In this document: positions 1 through 11,728 of the stretch, piece after piece
Layout of the letters: every line of letters starts with the position of its first letter
Numbering within the stretch: the first letter of the stretch is position 1
Assembly (NCBI GenBank): GCA_021521415.1
Contig: JAIQDT010007647.1
Span: 62,001 to 126,000, forward strand
Direction: 5' to 3'
DNA from: Bidens hawaiensis
Lineage: Eukaryota > Streptophyta > Magnoliopsida > Asterales > Asteraceae
Length of the DNA stretch: 64,000 nucleotides
Translations under genes and position numbers: made by a program
Notes under the pieces: generated by a model
Database searches by the model: none
The model's input: only the letters and a program-made list of their open reading frames with translations
Told to the model about the DNA's origin: nothing

Positions 1-150
1 ACTCCAGCAGAGAACTCAGAAAGAGAACTCCAGCAGATCACTCAAAACCGAGAACACCAGGGAACCGAGAACCCAAGGGAACCGAGAACTCCTTGAACCG
101 AGAACTCAAGGAACCGAAAACTCAAGGAACCGAGAACTCAATGAACCTAG
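1..150. repeat. Minisatellite, 'accgagaactcaagga' type
   Basis: About nine imperfect copies of a 14-17 bp unit (accgagaactcaagga and variants) fill the first 150 bp. They lie inside the LTR at 1-1053. Their distance from the LTR start (about 900-1050 bp) is close to that of different short-motif arrays in the two related solo LTRs at 20.3 and 35.8 kb. Confidence 0.85.
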
Positions 151-174
151 AACTCACATCTGATGCTTTCAATC

Positions 175-272
175 TATTTTTCTTTCCTTTCTTTCTTTTC
201 TTTTCCTTTTTTCTTTCTTTCCATTTTCTTTCTTTTATTTTTCTTTCTTTCTTACGCCGCTTCTACATCTAC

Positions 273-322
<50 letters not shown>

Positions 323-352
323 GTTATTATTATTATGATGATGATGATCATT
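175..352. repeat. CT-rich tract followed by (TTA)n and (ATG)n microsatellites
   Basis: A pyrimidine-rich tract of ttct/tttc words (175-254) is followed by an (TTA)n run at about 273-336 and a short (ATG)n run. Open frames across this tract are low-complexity F/L or Y/D runs and are not genes. Confidence 0.9.
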
Positions 353-1053
353 ATCATTATCATTTTGTTATTTTTCTTATCCATATTACTCTCATATTAT
401 TATTATTATATCATCAAGATCTAACTCGTTTTTGGTATAAAGTTTGAACCTTTATCGATTTCAAAACCCGGTTTAGCTAGATCTATAATATTAAATGAGC
501 CGAACTTAATTAATGAGTTGAATGAATCCGACCCGTAACGTTCACATTTTAACGTCAAGTTTATATTTTTATTAACCCTTAGACCCCTATCTAAGGTTCA
601 ACAAATTCCATAGAAAAGCAATATCAAATGAAGGATCTTTAGGATAACACGTACCTTAAATGGACCGATTTTTAGGCTTAACGTTTGTCCAAGTTAAGCT
701 TTGATGATCTCTTGTTATTGTAGATAATAAACAAACTTAATATTTCTTTGATATGGTCCGAAGTTATGAAGAAGGATGGGTTTTGTAGAAAGTGTTTGGC
801 TTAAGTGTGTGTTTTTGAGTGTGTATAGAGGCTAGAAGATAAGAATGAGGGTTTTAGGGTTTTAGGGAGGTTTAAGGGGTATATATACCCTTAAGCCTAA
901 GGACCTAAGGCCCATCACCATCCCTTATTCCATCTTTTATTGTCCAAGCCCACACTCTAATATTTTATTTAATCTTAACTAAATATTAAAACACCCTTAA
1001 GTAACAAAATTTTTTTATTATATATATATTTTTTTAAATGGTAGGATGTTACA

Positions 1054-1371
1054 GAATATTTCATAGTGATCAAACGGTTGTTTCTCAACAAGAAGACGGA
1101 CGAACTTGTTGAATTTCCCAACAATTGCATAAGTATAGTCCCGATTCACATATTCAACCGTGCACAAGGGTGACTCAAAAAGGTTTTGTGAGTCAACCTT
1201 ACAGAATCCCCCCAGTTCATGTTTATCAAAGAAACGGAGGTAATGCGATTTTTCACATTGAATAATGACATCTCCGTGTGCGTTGTCGAATTCCCATGAA
1301 ATGAAGTCATAAAGAAAGTCGTTGTTAAAGGGCATGCCATGAAAAATAGGTTCTCCATGATCGTCTGGCAT
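1054..1371 (-). pseudogene. Extra-ORF fragment of the copia element, cut by an LTR
   Basis: This minus-strand frame of about 105 codons starts MPDDHGEPIFHGMPF. It is rich in aromatic and charged residues and shows no domain I recognise. Its frame runs into the inserted LTR at 1053, where the peptide becomes nonsense. It lies downstream of the coiled-coil ORF at 2710-3819 on the same strand and is probably a distal part of the same extra coding region. The ATG at 1371 may be internal. Function unknown. Confidence 0.4.
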
Positions 1372-2709
1372 CTTGAATCTCCATCCCTTAGATGGCTTTC
1401 TAGTAACAGAATTGAATTCCTCAGACCTGTATAACCTACCCAGATTCAGACTGAAGTTTTAGTAATCATCTTTTCATACATGACTAAAAAACCGCTTGAA
1501 CCATCCTTCCACTGTGCTATCCTCCTCGCCTCGACCCATCGTCTTTCTAAAATAGTTCATGTGGAAGATAGACATTGTTTGCATATCTCCATAAGAGAGA
1601 TATGTCAGGTCGGCATTGGCCCGTTGGATAGTCTAACTTTTGTTGTCCTTGTGCCACCTTGCATAGAGGTTTGGAGCTGGGTCATGGTACGGCTTTGGTC
1701 TCTATCTAATGCTTCCAATTCTGCTTACACTGTAGTATTTCATGCATTTTCTGGACTTTCTTTGAGCAGGCTTGGTAGCTGGAGTGACAACAGTTTCTTA
1801 ATCAGCAGGTCCTTCACTCTCCCTTTACGGAGTGTCTAGATAAGGGAAGTATTTTAATTCATCATCACTTTCATCATTATTGTCTTCCACGGCTTCTTGA
1901 ATGGGTGAGCTGGTATCCGCAAAAGAATAAACGTTAAAAGTAGAGGCTATTTCAGCCTCGATCGCAGCGTCAGTCTCACGAGTTTCTACGCCTCACTCGG
2001 CGGCTCCTGTTCTTCCGCCTTATTTCCCATAGTGAAGTCATCACCTCCCCCGCCATCATCATTATTTTCATCACCACCACGAGCTTCATCAAAACAATCA
2101 TACTCGTGGTCATCGTCATCATCATCCTCGTTCTCTTCATCCTTATTCTCATTGTCTTCCTCATTGTCTTCATCCTCATCCTCACCATCGCCTCTACCAC
2201 CTCCTTGAGCTACATGTTATTGGACAATATGAATCATAACAGTGGTAGCGAGAGCACTTGCTTGTTCACCCGAAGTGGGTAAAACAAGTGGAGAACTTGT
2301 AGAACTGACTTGCCCAGTTTTAGTGGTAGTAGTAACTGCAAGCTCTGTGCTCACTATAGTTCCAACAACCTAAAGGCTCATCTTTACTAGCTTTCACACC
2401 CGAACCGCTCTCACCGGTATCTTTTCTTGTTTTACCACTATACAGAAATCCATGAAGCTTTCCTTGAGCTCTGACCCTTTCGGCATCAACGGCCAGATTG
2501 GCAAGATCTCTTCTTCGTTCATTGCTCTGCTCAGTACTTGGCTAATTCACTAGTAGGAAGCCTCAGAAAGTATCCATCAGATGAGTCCTCAAGTTGTTCA
2601 CATCTTCATTTGTCAAGCGCATTACCACCATAACTGCCAGGTAACGGTTAACAAGGGACTCATTCACACGATTCTGATTATTGTTGGAATCGTGTTGATC
2701 TTCCATATC
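1372..2709 (-). pseudogene. Degraded extra-ORF region with an acidic stretch
   Basis: No long frame survives. At about 1970-2200 the minus strand can be read as a run of Asp/Glu/Asn codons (GDGEDEDEDNEEDNENK and similar), arising from a gat/gag repeat. This echoes the acidic stretch at 5595-5760. The rest shows nothing I can name. Because it sits between two frames of the same strand and style, I treat it as decayed coding sequence of the copia element. Confidence 0.35.
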
Positions 2710-3819
2710 TCATTCGAGTTGCTCAATCATGTTTTTCAGCCTTATACTCTCACCCATCAGTCTGTCCACATCCCTAGAAGAATTGGACCCGCACTCAAAC
2801 AATCCAACTCTTGAGCCCATATGCTCAAAGTCAATCCACACACGGTCAAATGTAGAGTCTAACTCCCTCCTGATGTTGCTAGCAAAGTTGGAGGGGGGAG
2901 GTAGATCAGACTCTAACCCAGAAAGTTTTGATTGAAGCCATCCTATCTCATCATGTTGTTCAGCATTTCGCAAAGAGTTTTGATCAATTAACTCTTGTTG
3001 ATTGTTGATCCGTTGTTGCAGATTATTGATCCAACCTTGCTGGCTTTCAATTCGAGCTCTGTCAAGATCTCGACTTTCTTCCAATCTAGCTACCTTGTCA
3101 GCCGGAACATCATGTTGTTTTGTTACTTCTTCGTTAATTGCTTGTTGGTCTTTAACAAACTTGATCAACAAAAGATGTTTTGCTCTATTCTCGTTCGCTT
3201 CCTCTAGTGCTCTAATCCTATTAAGAATATGGTCTCGATACACTGGGGATTTCTTCGACTTGCCACTTGAGATGGGAGTGGTTGCTATGATAGGGCTCTT
3301 TAAGGTTGAGGGCAGTGTGGTTGATATGGTTGTTTGTGGTGTTGTTGGAATAGGCATGGTTAAGGTTAGGTTTGGGAAGGACGTTGGTATGGCTAAGGGT
3401 AGGCTTGTAGGTTCGGTTGAGGTTTCTAAGATTGATGTGGTGGTTTGTGATTGGATGGATGTTGTAAATGTGTAGGTCCAAAATGATGTTCCTCTAATCG
3501 GTGAAGTAAATTGATATGTGGGTGAGGTAACAGGTATGGTGGTCCTAGGTGGTGATAAGGTTTGCGTTATTGGTTCGGTCTCGGCTTGGGTGGTCAAGGG
3601 TAGGTTTTCTAAGATTGAGGGCAAGGGCTCGTCTAGTCTGCTTGGTGAGGTTTTGGGTGGTGTAATGGGTTCGTCTCTAAAAGTTGGTGATTTTGATTTG
3701 GGTTTCTCTTTGGATTTGGATTTCTTAAGGATGATTTTTGGTTGGGTCTTGGTTTGAGCTTTGGTTGGGGTTTGGTTGGGCTTTGGTGATCTTAACCTAT
3801 TTGGCTTTAAGTTTCTCAA
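2710..3819 (-). CDS. Coiled-coil protein of the copia extra ORF (369 aa)
   Basis: This open frame of 369 codons has three visible zones. Residues about 1-60 are very basic and Lys/Pro/Ser-rich. Residues about 60-190 are Thr/Pro/Ser-rich and look disordered. Residues about 195-300 form a predicted coiled coil rich in Arg, Glu, Gln and Leu (for example RIRALEEANENRAKHLLLIKF and NLQQRINNQQELIDQNS). The C-terminus ends in another amphipathic helix (RLMGESIRLKNMIEQLE). No signal peptide or membrane segment is seen. It lies downstream of pol on the same strand, in the position of the third ORF of SIRE-type elements. Possible roles (structural, env-like) are not shown by the sequence. It is intact over this stretch although its neighbours are broken. 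Confidence 0.55.
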   Translation of the reverse strand: MRNLKPNRLRSPKPNQTPTKAQTKTQPKIILKKSKSKEKPKSKSPTFRDEPITPPKTSPSRLDEPLPSILENLPLTTQAETEPITQTLSPPRTTIPVTSPTYQFTSPIRGTSFWTYTFTTSIQSQTTTSILETSTEPTSLPLAIPTSFPNLTLTMPIPTTPQTTISTTLPSTLKSPIIATTPISSGKSKKSPVYRDHILNRIRALEEANENRAKHLLLIKFVKDQQAINEEVTKQHDVPADKVARLEESRDLDRARIESQQGWINNLQQRINNQQELIDQNSLRNAEQHDEIGWLQSKLSGLESDLPPPSNFASNIRRELDSTFDRVWIDFEHMGSRVGLFECGSNSSRDVDRLMGESIRLKNMIEQLE

Positions 3820-5440
3820 TGGTTTTGGCTAAGGTGGTGGGTGATCCTACATGAGGGTCAACTATGGTGGTGGTTTGTGGTGTGAACTTGGTTGATGTTC
3901 CTTTGATTATAATTATCATGATCGCAATGGCTTTGGGGGGTTGTATGAAGGTGGTTCATGATGTGGAAACGAATGGTACTGATCAACATCTTCCACGAAC
4001 ACATATCCTTCGTGTGGGTCATAGACCCAACTCCCTGTCACTGGGAGTTACCTACACACATGAAACATAAGAATACCCCGCGTAAAATCAAACAAATAAA
4101 AATAAAGCAAAAGAAAAAATGAAACTAAAGCAAAAGGAACAAAAACAGAACTTTCACTTTGCGCGTTGATTCCTCAGCAAAGGCCCTAATAAAAAACAAG
4201 TATTTATAAGACTTACATACCTATAATTAGTACAGGTAAGTAAGATCGTCACCACTGGAAATCTGTGGAAAGTACAAGTAAAGTTCATAATTATTAATTA
4301 ATTAACTAAGGTGGACAGACGATGTCAAGTGGTTTAGAAAAAGTTGATTTATAAGAAAACACGATTATAACTTAAAGGTTGTAAAGAATTATGGGAAAAT
4401 GATTCACTTCAGGTTCAGGTAATGTGATGACCGACTAATCACAAATTCATATAGATTAATTGCGCAGTAATTACTAAACCTAACAGTTAGGTTGTGAGAA
4501 CAAACGATACCCTAACCGAATTGTTGACACAACTAAACCTCGGTTTACCCAATTACCAGTTAAATGTATGAAAACCAATTTTAAGCAATGACTAATGATT
4601 ACTGGTTTAATGACATAAGAGCAAACCCTACATGTGATGAACACAACCAGAAAAGTGATACAAAGTTTGATAATCAAAATAATAAACTTTTTAAATAATC
4701 AATTCATAATGTAAAACAAGATTAAAGACATTCAATCAAGTTCATACTCATTTAAAACATATAATCTGATCAAAGTTAGTTTGCACAAAACCATAGCCTA
4801 AAGTGAATACAGTGGTTTAGCCGAACATCGGCATCATGAAGGATTCTCTTATATGATGAGAGGACGAAAACCTGCGATGAACGGACGAACCGGAGGCTTC
4901 AGGATGGTACAAAATCGTCCTAGGGCTTGTACTTGGTTGCTGGAATGAAGGATAGGTCGAAAAAGGGGGCTCAAAACTGATTATATCAAAGTTAGGTTCA
5001 TTTTCTCGTCAGAAGGGATGTGGGCGCAACGCTAACACGGGGTGAGAATTTAGCGCTGCGCTAAAGACTCAGTTGTCTGGTTTCTTAAATATGATCTTAG
5101 ATTATCTCTAAGATCACCCACAGGACCCCTTAGCGCGTATCTGACACGTCATCTTTATTTTCTTCTTTTATTTTGCATAGGAAATTATGCCAATCATCTT
5201 GAGTCTTCTACATCTTCGTTCCAAGCCTGTAATTCATCCAGATAAGCATCCTTAACGTCAAGTATCTTGAAACACATAAACACACTTGAAGTACCAAAGT
5301 TCATATAATATTTAAACTAAAAGTAAACAAATAATACAATAATATACATGACTTTTACTCTACCATCAGTGGTTTGTGTGGTCAAAGGTGTGGAAGCTAG
5401 GGATTCACTAATCATAGATGCAGTCGAAGGAAAGAGTACC
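3820..5440. other. No gene seen; non-coding part of the copia element
   Basis: This AT-rich stretch has stops in all frames. It includes a G/T-rich part (3820-3960) continuing the composition of the coiled-coil ORF, an A-rich part (4080-4200), and a few GC-rich words such as 'ttagcgctgcgctaa' at about 5050. It may hold an intron or untranslated region of the extra ORF. I see no RNA gene or element ends. Confidence 0.5.
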
Positions 5441-5815
5441 TTTAAAGTAGGAATTTGGAAGACGGAGACTTATTGGAGTCCTTTGTCCGCTTTGAGCATT
5501 TCAGTGGACGTTGCGGCTTTTCTTCCTCAGTAGCAGATGCGGGCTTCTTTGAGGATTCAACAACTTTTCTTTTTCCTTTGTCTTGTTTCCTCTTTCACCG
5601 GTGTTCACACTCTACATCCGTCTCTGGCTCAGCCTCAGTAGTTTCAGGCTCAACCACAGGCTCATCATATTCCTCTTCATCATCTCCACCTTCATCATCA
5701 TGACCATCATGGTCATCATCATCACCACTATCCCCTTCCTCGATCATCACTCTTCTGTTCGGTCTCAGCAAACTGACCAAACTTCACCCCAGGCTCCACT
5801 CCTTCATACGTATAC
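5441..5815 (-). pseudogene. Acidic then basic piece of the copia extra ORF
   Basis: Reading leftward from the Athila insertion point, the minus strand encodes a strongly acidic run (EEGDSGDDDDHDGHDDEGG, then a Glu/Pro/Thr part). One TGA follows, then a Lys-rich stretch (KRKQDKGKRKVVESSKKP) like a nuclear-localisation signal, ending at a TAA near 5442. The frame before 5815 reads TYEGVEPGVKFGQFAETE. It is plausibly the continuation of the coding sequence left on the other side of the Athila element (17192-17911), one base out of frame. Confidence 0.5.
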
Positions 5816-7501
5816 TGATGTGTGTATAATGATGCTCTCACAACTTAGCTTTAAATTTATAAAGGAAAATCCTAAAGAAACCACACAGAACCGGAAGTGT
5901 ACTGATCACTAATAATATAGACCTAAGGAAGTCCGAGTATCGAGCACAAGGACACAAGAAAACGTACTTAATACTTAACCCTAACCAAAACTCACCTAAG
6001 AATAATATATTTTAAATGATTTTTAATTATTAACTACTTAACCTAACTTACTTTTATTAACTTAAAAGACTTAAAATTAAGAAAACTAGACGAAACTTTG
6101 AGAATAAGATTTATCAATAGAGAAAACGTCTACCTAGGTAAGAATCCTATTGAAGGTATTATAAGCTAATGGATTGTAGAATCTCACGACACCAGTATAT
6201 AAGGAAGACACACCTAAGGTTAATTCAAGAAATCTAGATCACCTCTCGGTCTCACTAGCAAACCCTAACCTACACTTAGTTGATTTTAAGAACTAACCGG
6301 GTAATGAATTGTTAAAGTGCTCTAATGCCGACTCTCCTCTCGGTCTCACCGACACATTAACCTAATGGAGACAAATACTACACAACCAAGGATAGAGAAA
6401 CAATTTAGTTTAACTTAAACTAGGTCAACTAATCACTCACAAACTCAAATCCGACAAGAACCGAACCCGCTCTCGCGCGATCCTAATCCTAACAAGTAAA
6501 AGCTATGAGACGACCCTACTTCCTATCACCTGTCGGTCTCTAAGAAGGTGTCTACCCGCTGATTTTAGCTAATTAATATACCCAACTAAACCCTACGGTT
6601 GTACACCCCGCCAACAATCTCTAAACACAAAGTAAAGAGTTTAAACAAGCTAAAATCAACTAAAACCGATTCAATCAATCAAAGCAAGAGGTAATTGAGT
6701 ATTATTAATCAAAGCCACTAAACACAACCTAATTCAATGTTAAACCAAACTTTACATTAAAAATTCAAGTCATGATCATCAACAATCCAATCTACTTACT
6801 AAAACCTAACAATAATCATCTAACCTAGGTAGAACTAACTAGTTTAGCCTATCACTAGTTTTGGACAGCAGCATATATTCAAGTGAAACATCATAAACAT
6901 CAATATAAACATAAGTGAAATCATTCAAGATTCAAGAACAATCAACCACAAGTCAATCTTCAAGTTACTTGCAAAACAATCCAACATAAAAGATCAAATC
7001 AACTAGTTAGGTTTCTTGAACAAAAGAACAAAGTTTATGAATGATTACTTAGGATATTGGGCTAAGTATATGTATGATGAATGTCCCTTGCTGCTGTACC
7101 GAACCTCCTTGGTGTTCTTCTTCCTCTTCCAGCCGTCCTATCGCCACCACACAGCCGCCAAAAATCTTTTTTTCTTTCTTCCCTTGCTGCCTATTTCCGA
7201 TCGGACCAGCTGATTGGAGTTAGGGTTTTTGGTTTTTTTATTTTCCTTGATATAATATGCAAGATAGACTTCTAACTTGTGGGCTTGGGTCAGGCCTTGA
7301 CTTGTAGTATTCAAAGTTGCTCAAATAAGCCCCTAGAGTCTTCAAATTTGCCACTTTTCTTCATTAAACTCATAACCTACAAGTAATTATTCATCTTTGT
7401 AAAATTATGCAAAAACAAACCATAAATCTTATTAATTATACTAATTAAGAACTTAAACATGATAAACGTTAAGGAAAGTAAGTGTGTTTTACAACAAATC
7501 A
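5816..7501 (-). mobile_element. Athila 3' LTR (left copy)
   Basis: This 1,686-bp repeat runs from TGATGTGTGTATAATG to TTTTACAACAAATCA on the plus strand. It matches 15513-17191 over its whole length with scattered substitutions and a 9-bp indel (about 6062-6070, an extra 'agacttaaa'). Because the element is on the minus strand, this copy is the 3' LTR. Confidence 0.95.
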
Positions 7502-7514
7502 AACATCCCCACAC
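7502..7514 (-). promoter_or_regulatory. Athila polypurine tract
   Basis: On the minus strand GTGTGGGGATGTT directly abuts the start of the 3' LTR. This is the expected place and composition for plus-strand DNA priming in a gypsy element. An almost identical tract precedes the LTR at 39429. Confidence 0.8.
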
Positions 7515-8471
7515 TTAAGTCTTTTTCGTCCCTGAAAAAGTCTAATGCAGTTGGCAGAATCGGAAAATACAGTCTTAAAAACATATATGTTAATTTTTAA
7601 AGCTTAGAAGAATGCAAAAACTGCGATCACCGATATTGTTATCCACTTAAACCCATGCCTTAATCTTTACCGAGACAAATAAGATCCGACGATAATATTA
7701 CTCAGTGGTTTACACAATTAAGACCCGCTTATTTTTAGCTTTTACTGGACTAGACCACCTCAAATTGACTTAAACCTCAAAATTAGTAGAATTAAAACTT
7801 TTGTTGCTCTATTTTTTCATGAATAGTTAAGACGATCAAGGGTATTGTTTATCCACCTAAGCTTAAGCATCAAAGTCTACAAGCAGCCATTAGATATGAT
7901 TAAGGTTCAATTAATTAATAGCTAGTGTTCCCCACAAAATGTCATACCCCCGTTATCAAGCAATACACCGAAACCATCACCATAGGTGAGTATGAAAAAT
8001 TTCATCCGTAGGGCTTACATGTACCGTGTCCCTTGTGGTCCGTTTCTTAATGGTAATGAGATGCGAGCAAGGGGACCCCACATGGCTAACAGCGTGGATG
8101 ATCAAGTATGAAGTGTATTTGTACTTTTGTACTTTTGTGATCATGTTTAAAGACTTATAAGGGTTTGCTCTTTTTGGCTTTATTTTAAATATCCACAACC
8201 CCACTTCTGAATACCCAGATGAATAGATTGCATACAGACCCATGGTCTCTGGACCCGAAGCATCCCATCAATACAATATTTAAGGTTATAAAACCATAAA
8301 CCAATGAGGTGTAAAACACTAAACTAGAAGTTTAAGATTTTTATCATAGCTACACGGCATACTCCAACGTTAAACCTATCCAAACATCATATGATAACGT
8401 ATTCAAATTTTTAAAACTCATGATATTTCCACATTTTCATACCAAGATTTGAGGCTTGAGTATGGCCCGAC
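7515..8471. other. Non-coding 3' internal region of the Athila element
   Basis: There is no credible ORF here. Athila elements often carry an envelope-like ORF between pol and the 3' LTR, and none is visible. The stretch is AT-rich with no array or inverted repeat that I can see. Confidence 0.6.
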
Positions 8472-9673
8472 CTTTCATTACTTATTTTCCACGGACAAAA
8501 CGCTTTACCACAAAAGATTTATGTTTTAACCATTTTATCAAATTTGCCCTTTCATTTTCAAGGCTTAGCCTACTGACACATCCCAAGTTAAGTGCGTTTT
8601 CTTTTATTTATCTCATATTATTAGTAGTTTGAAAAACCGATTTCCAGTAAATATCATCATCTCCCACTTTAACGTAAAAAGAAAACTAAATTCAAGGGAC
8701 ATTTTTCTTTAAAACTTTTTTTTTATTATTTTATTTGTTTTTTTAATTTTTTTTCTCTACAACTAAGTAAAATAAATTCTCATCCCACACTTAGAACGAA
8801 ATCTTCCTCGATGAGAACAAAGAAAAGAAATAAAAGTAAATAAAAATAAAACTTAAAACTAAAATTAAAACTTAAAATAGCAAAAAGTAAAATAGAGAAC
8901 GGGTTACTCCCCTGGTTTAGATGCAGATTCTTCATCAGCTGTGTATCAATCGAACGACCGTATAGCATTTTATTCGCAGCCGCAACCTCGGGTGAACCAG
9001 TTCCAAAACGCCATCAGAGCTACCATGCGCATAATAAAACCTGCAATAACTCAAACTCGCTCACATGTAGCGCTTTCATTACTTATTTTCCACGGACAAA
9101 ACGCTTTACAACAAAAGATTTATGTTTTAACCATTTTATCAAATTTGCCCTTTCATTTTCAAGGCTTAGCCTACTGACACATCCCAAGTTAAGTGCGTTT
9201 TCTTTTATTTATCTCATATTATTAGTAGTTTGAAAAACCGATTTCCAGTAAATATCATCATCTCCCACTTTAACGTAAAATGAAAACTAAATTCAAGGGA
9301 CATTTTTCTTTAAAACTTTTTTTTTATTATTTTATTTGTTTTTTTAATTTTTTTTCTCTACAACTAAGTAAAATAAATTCTCATCCCACACTTAGAACGA
9401 AATCTTCCTCGATGAGAACAAAGAAAAGAAATAAAAGTAAATAAAAATAAAACTTAAAACTAAAATTAAAACTTAAAATAGCAAAAAGTAAAATAGAGAA
9501 CGGGTTACTCCCCTGGTTTAGATGCAGATTCTTCATCAGCTGTGTATCAATCGAACGACCGTATAGCATTTTATTCACAGCCGCAACCTCGGGTGAACCA
9601 GTTCCAAAACGCCATCAGAGCTACCATGCGCATAATAAAACCTGCAATAACTCAAACTCGCTCACATGTAGCG
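8472..9673. repeat. 601-bp direct tandem duplication inside the Athila element
   Basis: 8472-9072 is repeated head-to-tail at 9073-9673. The copies differ by only about three substitutions that I can see (taccac/tacaac, gtaaaaag/gtaaaatg, ttcgcag/ttcacag). Both begin 'ctttcattacttattttcc' and end 'ctcacatgtagcg'. The near identity shows the duplication is younger than the divergence between this element's LTRs. Each copy contains the same short minus-strand frame of about 60 codons, hydrophobic and without recognisable function. Confidence 0.95.
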
Positions 9674-9833
9674 GCGTACAAAACAAAAAACAAAAACATA
9701 AGAAATAAACATATTTTTGTGTTTTTGGAATTTTTTAATTTTTTGATTTTTTATTAAATATTTAATTTTTTTGTATTTTTATGTTTTTATAAATAACAAA
9801 AATAAAACAAATAAAAACAGAAAATAAAGAGAA

Positions 9834-11294
9834 TCATAATACAAACTCTACAACTCGGGCTGTCTCCCGAGTGATGCATCCAACACGTCTACGCCTCGGT
9901 GAATGAGTCAAGTAGAACACCTCGACTGTCTGATCAGTTATCGGCTCTCCTATGTGGTGCTTCAATCTATGACCGTTCACCTTAAACTTCCCGCTTTGAT
10001 CTTGTATCTCAATGGTGCCATACGAGAAAACCTCAGTGACCGTGAACGGTCCCGACCATCGGGATTTCAACTTTCTAGGGATTAAACTCAACCGGGAGTT
10101 ACAATAATACCTTATCCCCACAGTTGAATTGCTTATTACCCTTCAATTTCCTATCATGCAGTTCCTTCGTGTGCTCCTTATACCTAAATGACTGTGCATA
10201 TGCATGATCCCGGAGCTCCTCTAACTCGTGTAACTGGTGGAAACGATTACCCTCTGCGGCGGATAAATCAAGATTAACCCTCTGAAGGGCCCATGAATCA
10301 CGGTGTTCCAAATCAACAGGAAGATGACATGCCTTCCCATAAATCATCCGAAAAGGTGTGGAACCAGTCGGAGTCTTGTAGGCTGTACGGAAGGCCCACA
10401 AAGCGTCATCTAATTTGTCGGACCAATCCTGACGACTTGAACCAACCGTTGTCTCGAGAATACGTTTGATTCCCCGATTACTCACTTCCACTTGCCCACT
10501 AGTCTGTGGGTGGTAGGAGGTTGCAAGCCGATGGGTGACCCATAGCGCTGCAACGCCTTATCCATCTGCGAGTTGCAGAAATGAGTACCTCGATCACTGA
10601 TCAAGGCTTTCGGGACTCCAAAACGAGCAAATAGACTTTTTAGAAAACGGACTACCACTGGGGCATCATTGGTGGGTAGAGCTTTGGCCTTAACCCACTT
10701 AGACACGTAATCGACAGCCACGAGTATGTACTTGTTCCCACACGAAGATGAAAACGGTCCCATGAAATAAATGCCCCAAATATCAAAAACTTCACAAACT
10801 AGAATAGCATTCTGGGGCATTTCGTTTTGCGACGAAATGTTTCCGACACGCTGGCAACGATCACAACTCTTAGCGAACAAATGAGCATCCTTAAAGATAG
10901 ACGGCCAGTAAAAACCAGACACAAAGACTTTCTTCGTCGTCGAATTCACACCGTGGGGACCTCCTGTCAGTCCAACATGACAATGGCCAAGAATCTTCCA
11001 TCCCTCCTTCACATCAACACACCTCCTAATAAGCTAATCAGCACCGATGCGGAAAAGATACGGGTTATCCCAAAGGTAAAATTTGATGTCAGCAAAGAAT
11101 TTCTTCTTTTGTTGATAAGGCATCTTCGGGAGGTACCCGTCAGCGAGATAGTTCGCGAAGTCTGCGAACCATGGAAAACCTTCCTCTTGTGCCGCAACAA
11201 ACATGAGACTCTCCGTCGGAAAACGATCGTCGATCCTGACCCCCAAATCTCCTAACTCAACTCCCTCTAGACGTGAAAGATGATCGGCCGCCAC
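9834..11294 (-). pseudogene. Athila integrase, broken
   Basis: Three overlapping minus-strand frames (11294-11034, 11012-10482, 10491-9834) give the integrase from N- to C-terminus. Visible are the zinc-finger part (CDRCQ), the core ([25 protein letters not shown], holding the second catalytic Asp), and the C-terminal part (RKLKSRWSGPFTV). In the core the usual GIDFMGPF reads GIYFMGPF, so the first catalytic Asp is Tyr. Frame changes occur near 11020 and 10490. The protein cannot be made and would lack a catalytic residue. It follows RNase H directly, as in gypsy elements. Confidence 0.85.
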
Positions 11295-11728
11295 ATTCTC
11301 GGCCTCCTTTTATCACGGATCTCTATATGAAACTCTTGAAGAAACATGATCCATCGGATAAGACAAGGCTTAGCATCCTGCTTGCTGAAAAGATATCGAA
11401 TAGCGGCATGATCCGTGTAAACACTCGTTTTGGACAGAACCAGGTAGGACCTATGTTTATAAAAAGCGAACACCACAGCTAAAAGCTCTTTTTCGGTGGT
11501 GGTATAGCTCTCATGTGCGCCATTTAAGGTCCGGCTAGTGTAGTAGATCGGATGGAAGTGTTTATCCTTCCGTTGTCCAAGAACCGCTCCGACTGTGAAG
11601 TCGCTCGCGTCACACATCAACTCGAATGGTATCGACCAGTCGGGAGCAACCATGATCGAGGCGTTAACGAGTTTGTCTTTTAAAAGATCAAACGCCTCGA
11701 TACACTGCTCAGAAAAAAAATGGAGCAT
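11267..11728 (-). pseudogene. Athila RNase H domain
   Basis: This minus-strand frame of 153 codons carries the Ty3/gypsy RNase H pattern: [18 protein letters not shown] with the first catalytic Asp, [30 protein letters not shown] with the Glu, and [12 protein letters not shown] with a further Asp. It follows the RT frame with a small overlap (a frameshift at about 11720). The motifs are intact, but the polyprotein is broken upstream and downstream. Confidence 0.85.

Larger units (their letters stand above)
1..1053 (-). mobile_element. LTR fragment (TGTAACATCC family), running off the left edge
   Basis: On the minus strand an LTR starts at 1053 with TGTAACATCC and continues leftward out of the window. 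It shares blocks with the LTRs at 20293 and 35811: a 'gtgtgggcttgg' motif, a TATA box (TATATA at about 880-887, reversed), a 'cctctatacacactcaaaa' block, and a 'tagatctagct' block. It interrupts the extra ORF of the host copia element just inside position 1054. The opposite LTR end and any internal region lie outside, so it could be a solo LTR or part of a complete element. Large LTRs starting TGTAACA are usual for Tekay/Del-type chromoviruses, but no coding region is present to prove that lineage. Confidence 0.75.

Noticed and set aside
93..447. Plus-strand frames rich in Phe/Leu and Tyr/Asp
   Set aside because: They lie in CT and TTA microsatellites within an LTR and are low-complexity translations only.
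849..868. Telomere-like 'gggttttagggttttaggg'
   Set aside because: Only two imperfect units, in the leader of an LTR. The related LTRs have 'cctaaaacctc' words at the same place. Not a telomere remnant.
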